Shown piece by piece: positions 59,272 to 64,000 of a stretch of DNA of 64,000 nucleotides. Origin of the DNA: Candidatus Dechloromonas phosphorivorans (lineage in GTDB: Bacteria > Pseudomonadota > Gammaproteobacteria > Burkholderiales > Rhodocyclaceae); NCBI GenBank assembly GCA_016709495.1, contig JADJMS010000002.1, positions 27,455-91,454 on the forward strand, written 5' to 3'. A program made the translations under genes and the position numbers. A model generated the notes under the pieces. It had not been told where the DNA came from and did not search any database. It saw only the letters and a list, made by a program, of their open reading frames with translations. Position 1 is the first letter of the stretch; every line of letters begins with the position of its first letter.

Positions 59272-61667
59272 ATGAAACTAGTCGTTAATAAAGCGGCCGT
59301 TCTCGGTGCTGGCGTCATGGGAGCGCAGATTGCCGCCCACCTCGCCAACGCCAACGTGCCGGTGGTGCTGTTCGACCTGCCGGCGAAGGAGGGCGACAAG
59401 AACGGCGTCGTCAAGAAGGCGCTCGATGGCCTCAAGCGCCAGCAACCGTCGCCGCTGGTGACGCGCGACAAGCTGCAATACATCGACGCCGCCAACTACG
59501 AGGAGCATCTGGAGCTGCTCTCCGGCTGTGACCTGATCATCGAAGCCATCGCCGAGCGGATGGACTGGAAGAACGATCTGTATTCCAAAATTGCCCCGTT
59601 TTTGCCGTCGACCGCAGTCATCGCCACCAACTCCTCCGGCCTGTCGATCAATGCGCTGGCCGACGGCCTGCCGGAGGCGCTGCGCCCGAATTTCTGCGGC
59701 ATCCACTTCTTCAACCCGCCGCGCTACATGCCGCTGGTCGAAATTATCGCCACCCGCAGCACCGATCCGTCCACCCTCGACAATCTCGAAACCTGGCTGA
59801 CCTCGCGCCTCGGTAAGGGTGTCGTCCGTGCACTTGATACGCCCAATTTCGTGGCCAATCGCATTGGCGTCTTCTCGATTCTGGCGGTCATGCATCACAC
59901 GGCTGCCTTCGGCCTCGGCCTGGATACCGTCGACGGCCTGACCGGCCCGAAAATCGGGCGTCCGAAAAGCGCTACCTACCGGACCGGCGATGTCGTCGGC
60001 CTCGACACCCTGGCTCATGTCGTCAAGACCATGCGCGACACCCTGCCGGGCGACCCCTGGCACGGCTACTTCAATGTCCCGGCCTGGCTCGACGGCCTGA
60101 TCGCCAAGGGTGCGCTCGGCCAGAAAACCAAGGGCGGCATCTTCCGCAAGCAGGGCAAGGCCATTCAGGTCTTCGATCCGGCCAGCGGCGATTACCGCGA
60201 CAGCGACGACAGCCTGGCGCCGGAAGTCGACGCCATGCTCAAGATGAGTGACCCGGCGGCCCGCCTGAGCGCCTTGCGCACCTCGCACCATCCGCAGGCG
60301 CAATTCCTGTGGGCGATCTTCCGCGACCTGTTCCACTACTGCGCCGTGCAACTGGAAAACGTCGCCGACAATGCCCGCGATGTCGATTTCGCGCTGCGCT
60401 GGGGCTTCGGCTGGGCGCAGGGGCCGTTCGAACTCTGGCAGGCCGCCGGCTGGGCCGAAACGGCGCAGGCGATTGCCGCCGACATCGCCGCCGGCAAGGC
60501 CATGAGCAGCGTGCCGCTGCCGGCCTGGGTGATGACCAAGGGGCGCACAGGTGTGCATGGCCCGGCCGGATCGTGGTCGGCCAGACTTCAAGGCAATATG
60601 TCGCGCTCGACATTGCCGGTCTATGGCCGCCAGCTCTTCCCGGAATTGTTGCTGGGCGAAACCCTGGCCCAGCCGGAAAAGAGCGGCAAAACCCTGTTCG
60701 AAAACGATGGTGTCCGCTTGTGGACGCTGCCAGCGGTCGATGCCGGCATCGGCATCATTTCCTTCAAATCCAAGATGCACGCCATCGGCGACGAGGTGCT
60801 CGACGGCGTGCTGGCTGCGCTCAAGCAGGCAGCCGGCAGTCTCGATGGCCTGGTCATCTGGCACGACGCGCCGTTTGCCGTCGGGGCCAATCTCAAGCAG
60901 ATCAGCGATGCCTGCGTGGCCGGTGATTTCGATCGCCTTGAACAGACGGTCACCAAGTTTCAGCAAGCGACGATGGCGGTCAAGCACGCGCAAATCCCCG
61001 TGGTGGCAGCCGTGCAAGGCATGGCGCTGGGTGGTGGCTGCGAGTTTGCCATGCACGCCGCCAAGCGCGTGCTGGCACTGGAAAGCTATCTCGGTCTGGT
61101 CGAAGTCGGCGTCGGTCTGATCCCGGCCGGCGGCGGCTGCAAGGAGCTGGCGCTGCGCGCGGCCCGCTGGGCGGCACGTCCGGCGCTTCGGGTGAAGTGC
61201 TCGGCAACCTGTCGCCGACCTTCATGACCGTGGCCATGGGCAAGACGAGCAAGAGCGCCCATGAAGCAATCGATCTCGGTTTCGGCAAGACTGGCGACAC
61301 GATCCTGTTCAATGCCCGCGAGCTGCTCTTCGTCGCCCTCAAGGAAGCCCGCCTGCTGGCCGATGCCGGTTATGTCCCGCCGGTCCCGGCGCGTGGCGTG
61401 CCAGTCGCCGGTCGGGCCGGCATTGCCAGCATGGAGATGACGCTGGTCAACATGCGCGAAGGCGGCATGATTTCGGCCCACGATTACCGCGTTTCCCGTG
61501 CCGTGGCGGTTGCCCTGTGCGGCGGCGAAATCGCATACGGCAGCCTGGTCGATGAAGCCTGGCTGCTGGCCGTCGAACGCCAGCAATTCCTCGAACTCCT
61601 CAAAACCCCGGAAACCCAGGCGCGCATCAAGCACATGCTGGACACCGGCAAACCCCTGCGTAACTGA
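59272..61667 (+). CDS. 3-hydroxyacyl-CoA dehydrogenase/enoyl-CoA hydratase (FadN-type order), one frameshift
   Basis: 798 residues when corrected. NAD-binding dehydrogenase first (AAVLGAGVMGAQIAAHLANANV, then IHFFNPPRYMPLVEII and the DTPNFVANRIG motif), followed by a second C-terminal HAD domain and an enoyl-CoA hydratase domain (GMALGGGCEFAMHA, LVEVGVGLIPAGGG). This domain order is the reverse of E. coli FadB and matches Bacillus FadN. The frame breaks near 61169-61174; one extra G restores WAGTSGASGEVLGNLSPTF. Followed by a thiolase and a long acyl-CoA dehydrogenase, a fadNAE-like set. Confidence 0.89.
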
Positions 61668-61684
61668 GACGGCGGAGAACAACA

Positions 61685-62885
61685 ATGAACAAACAGATTC
61701 AGGACGCCTACATCGTCGCCGTGACCCGTACCCCGGTCGCCAAGCGTAAGGGCATGTATCGCAACGTGCGGCCGGATGACCTGCTGGCCCACGTCCTCAA
61801 GAGCGTCATGGCACAGGCGCCGGGGCTGGACCCGGCGCTGATCGGCGACGTGATCGTCGGTTGCGCCATGCCGGAAGCCGAACAGGGCATGAACGTCGCC
61901 CGCATCGGCGTCTTGCTGGCCGGGCTGCCCAACAACGTGCCGGGCATCACCATCAACCGCTTCTGTTCTTCCGGTTCGCAGGCGGTGGCCGATGCGGCCA
62001 ACCAGATCCGCCTCGGCCAGGCCGACGTGATGATCGCGGCCGGCACCGAGTCGATGACGGTGATGACCAACATGATGGGCAACAAGGTGGTGGTCAATCC
62101 GGCCGTGTTCGCCCACGACGAGCAGCGGGCCATCGCCTTCGGCATGGGCCTGACTGCCGAGAAGGTGGCGGAGCAATGGCACATCAGCCGCGAGGAACAG
62201 GATGCCTTCGCCTACGCGTCGCACCAGAAGGCCTGTGCGGCGATCGATGCCGGCCACTTCAAGGCCGAGATCACGCCGTATCTGGTCGATGAGTATCTGC
62301 CCGACCTGAAGACCGGCGAGGTCAAACATCGCCAGCGCCTGGCCGAGCATGACGAAGGCGCGCGCGCCGACGTGACGGTGCAGAGCCTGGCCAAGCTGAA
62401 ACCGGTGTTCCATGCCAAGGGTTCGGTGACGCCCGGCAACGCCTCGCAGATGTCGGACGGTGCGGCAGCGGTGCCTGCTGGTCTGGGAAAAGATACTCAA
62501 GCAGTTCAACCTGGTGCCGCTGGCGCGCTTCTGCAGCTTTGCCGTCGCCGGTGTGCCGCCCGAAATCATGGGCATCGGCCCGGTCGCGGCGATTCCCAAG
62601 GCGCTCAAGCTGGCCGGCATCGCCGAGCATCAGCTGGACTGGATCGAGCTCAACGAAGCTTTCGCCGCGCAGGCGCTGGCCGTGTTGAAGGATGTGTCGC
62701 TCGACCCGAGCAAGATCAACCCGCTCGGCGGCGCCATCGCCCTCGGCCATCCGCTCGGGGCGACCGGTGCCATCCGAACCGCCACGCTGGTGCATGGCCT
62801 GCAGCGTACCGGCGGCAAGTACGGCATGGTCAGCATGTGCATCGGCACCGGCATGGGTGCCGCCGGCATCTTCGAACGGCTGTGA
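61685..62885 (+). CDS. acetyl-CoA acyltransferase (FadA-type thiolase), one frameshift
   Basis: 399 residues after removing one C at 62474-62475 (restores AAAVLLVWEKILKQFNLVPLA). Nucleophile in NRFCSSGSQAVADAA, WIELNEAFAAQALAV, catalytic His in GGAIALGHPLGATGAIR, and C-terminal Cys in MCIGTGMGAAGIFE. Cleaves 3-ketoacyl-CoA to acetyl-CoA. The gene after it starts 11 bases on. Confidence 0.9.
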
Positions 62886-62895
62886 GGGGGCGAGC

Positions 62896-64000
62896 ATGAG
62901 CGACTATCGCGCCCCGATTGAAGACATGCGCTTCGTCATGGACGAGCTGGCCGATCTGCCCGGCATCGCCCGCCTGCCCGGTTTCGAGGAGGCGACGCCC
63001 GACATGGCCGACGCCATTCTCGAAGAAGCGGCGAAATTCACCGGCGAAGTGCTGGCCCCGCTGAATGCCATCGGTGACCGTGAAGGTTGCCGCTGGCAGA
63101 ACGGTGCGGTGAGCACGCCGCCGGGCTGGAAGGAAGCCTATCGCCAGTATTGCGAGGGCGGCTGGAACGGCATCGCCTGTTCGCCGGCCTTCGGCGGACA
63201 GGGCCTGCCCAATGCGTTGGCCGTCGCCGTCAAGGAAATGGTCTGTTCGGCCAATCTGGCCTTTTCGGTTTGTCCCTTGCTGACCACCGGCGCCATCGAA
63301 GCCTTGATGACCTGCGCCAGCGGCGAGCTGATCGAGACCTATCTGGCCAAAATGATCAGCGGCGAATGGACCGGAACGATGAACCTCACCGAGCCGCAGG
63401 CCGGTTCCGATCTGGCGCTGTTGCGCAGCCGGGCCGAGCCGCAGGCGGATGGCACGTACCGCATCTTCGGCCAGAAGATCTTCATCAGCTACGGCGAGCA
63501 CGACATGGTCGACAACATCGTGCATCTGGTGCTCGCCCGCTTGCCCGATGCACCGCCCGGCGTGAAGGGGATTTCGCTGTTCCTGGTGCCGAAGTTTCTG
63601 GTCAATGCCAACGGTTCGCTCGGTACGCGCAACGACGTGGCCTGTGCCTCGATCGAGCACAAGCTGGGCATCCACGGCAGCCCGACCTGCGTCATGGCCT
63701 TCGGCGAGCAGGGCGGGGCGGTCGGCTATCTGCTTGGCCAGGCCAATCGTGGTCTCGAATACATGTTCGTGATGATGAACGAGGCCCGCCATGGTGTTGG
63801 CCTGCAGGGCGTTGCCCTCGGCGAGCGCGCATACCAGCATGCCCTGGCCTATGCCGCCGAGCGCAAACAGGGGAGGGATGCAGTGACCGGTGAGGCATTG
63901 GTCACCATCGATCGCCATCCCGACGTCAAGCGCATGCTGATGCTGATGAAGACGCGGGTCGAGGCGGCGCGGGCGCTGGCCTACTACACGGCCGGCCTGC
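62896..64000 (+). CDS. acyl-CoA dehydrogenase, long FadE type, cut by the right edge
   Basis: Frame open from ATG 62896 (MSDYRAPIEDMRFVMDELAD) for 368 codons to the window end. Closely parallels the dehydrogenase at 42642: WTGTMNLTEPQAGSDLALL, FISYGEHDMVDNIVHLVLARL, IEHKLGIHGSPTCVMAF, GLQGVALGERAYQHALAYA. About 60% of the expected 590 or so residues are present; the catalytic region lies beyond the edge. The position after synthetase, fadN-like and fadA-like genes completes a beta-oxidation operon. AGGGGG ribosome site. Confidence 0.92.
   Translation, partial: MSDYRAPIEDMRFVMDELADLPGIARLPGFEEATPDMADAILEEAAKFTGEVLAPLNAIGDREGCRWQNGAVSTPPGWKEAYRQYCEGGWNGIACSPAFGGQGLPNALAVAVKEMVCSANLAFSVCPLLTTGAIEALMTCASGELIETYLAKMISGEWTGTMNLTEPQAGSDLALLRSRAEPQADGTYRIFGQKIFISYGEHDMVDNIVHLVLARLPDAPPGVKGISLFLVPKFLVNANGSLGTRNDVACASIEHKLGIHGSPTCVMAFGEQGGAVGYLLGQANRGLEYMFVMMNEARHGVGLQGVALGERAYQHALAYAAERKQGRDAVTGEALVTIDRHPDVKRMLMLMKTRVEAARALAYYTAGL

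Noticed and set aside
59278..61056. 592-codon open frame on the minus strand
   Set aside because: Antisense to the FadN-like gene in GC-rich DNA; its translation has no recognisable motif and is a codon-bias shadow.

Overview
The window reads as a chromosomal stretch from a betaproteobacterium, most probably of the Rhodocyclales (Dechloromonas/Azonexus-like). This rests on the gene order mrcA | pilMNOPQ-aroKB-gltBD, a minor-pilin/PilY1 cluster, lptM-lysA-cyaY, and a very large acyl-CoA catabolic region served by ETF and ETF-quinone oxidoreductase. Base composition is uneven: pilO-pilQ is relatively AT-rich, while the fatty-acid region from about 51 kb onward is GC-rich with strong G/C third positions. 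I see no rRNA, tRNA, CRISPR array, insertion sequence or prophage.

Layout. 1-3.7 kb (minus): an RND efflux permease cut by the left edge, its periplasmic adaptor, lysA and lptM, all joined by 4-base ATGA overlaps. 3.8-6.5 kb: cyaY and the bifunctional penicillin-binding protein 1A, convergent. 6.6-11.6 kb: pilMNOPQ, the type IV pilus alignment complex and secretin, ending in a strong terminator. 11.7-19.5 kb: aroK, aroB, gltB, gltD. 19.6-20.3 kb (minus): an orphan TonB-like protein. 20.5-30 kb: minor pilins (pilE, fimT, pilV, pilW, pilX) and a giant pilY1 with a cysteine-rich repeat insertion. 30.2-33.9 kb: glmU, a small membrane protein and an EF-G paralogue. 34.1-36.1 kb (minus): a poly-glycine Ig-like lipoprotein. 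36.3-39.1 kb (minus): an OmpR-type regulator and a soluble hybrid PAS kinase.

39.2-46.1 kb (plus): acyl-CoA synthetase, etfB, etfA, a FadE-type acyl-CoA dehydrogenase and ETF-QO, an almost complete route from free acid to the quinone pool. 46.1-49.8 kb: DUF485-ActP acetate permease and a PAS/NarL two-component pair. 49.9-56.3 kb (minus): acetyl-CoA hydrolase/transferase, enoyl-CoA hydratase, alpha-methylacyl-CoA racemase, short acyl-CoA dehydrogenase, thiolase and an HSD10-like SDR, which together suggest oxidation of 2-methyl-branched acyl-CoAs. 56.5-64 kb (plus): an AraC-type regulator, a second acyl-CoA synthetase and a fadNAE-like set, whose last gene runs off the right edge.

An important caveat for any user: at least 13 genes carry one or more single-base indels, about 20 in all, mostly in short homopolymers. 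Undoing each one restores a full-length, family-typical protein. This is far more likely to be sequencing/assembly error than gene decay, so I annotate these genes as single loci spanning both frames.

The most interesting biology seen is the roughly 470-residue Cys/Thr-rich repeat region inserted in the von Willebrand A-like part of PilY1. Other notable points are the branched-chain acyl-CoA module and the efflux pump translationally chained to lysA.
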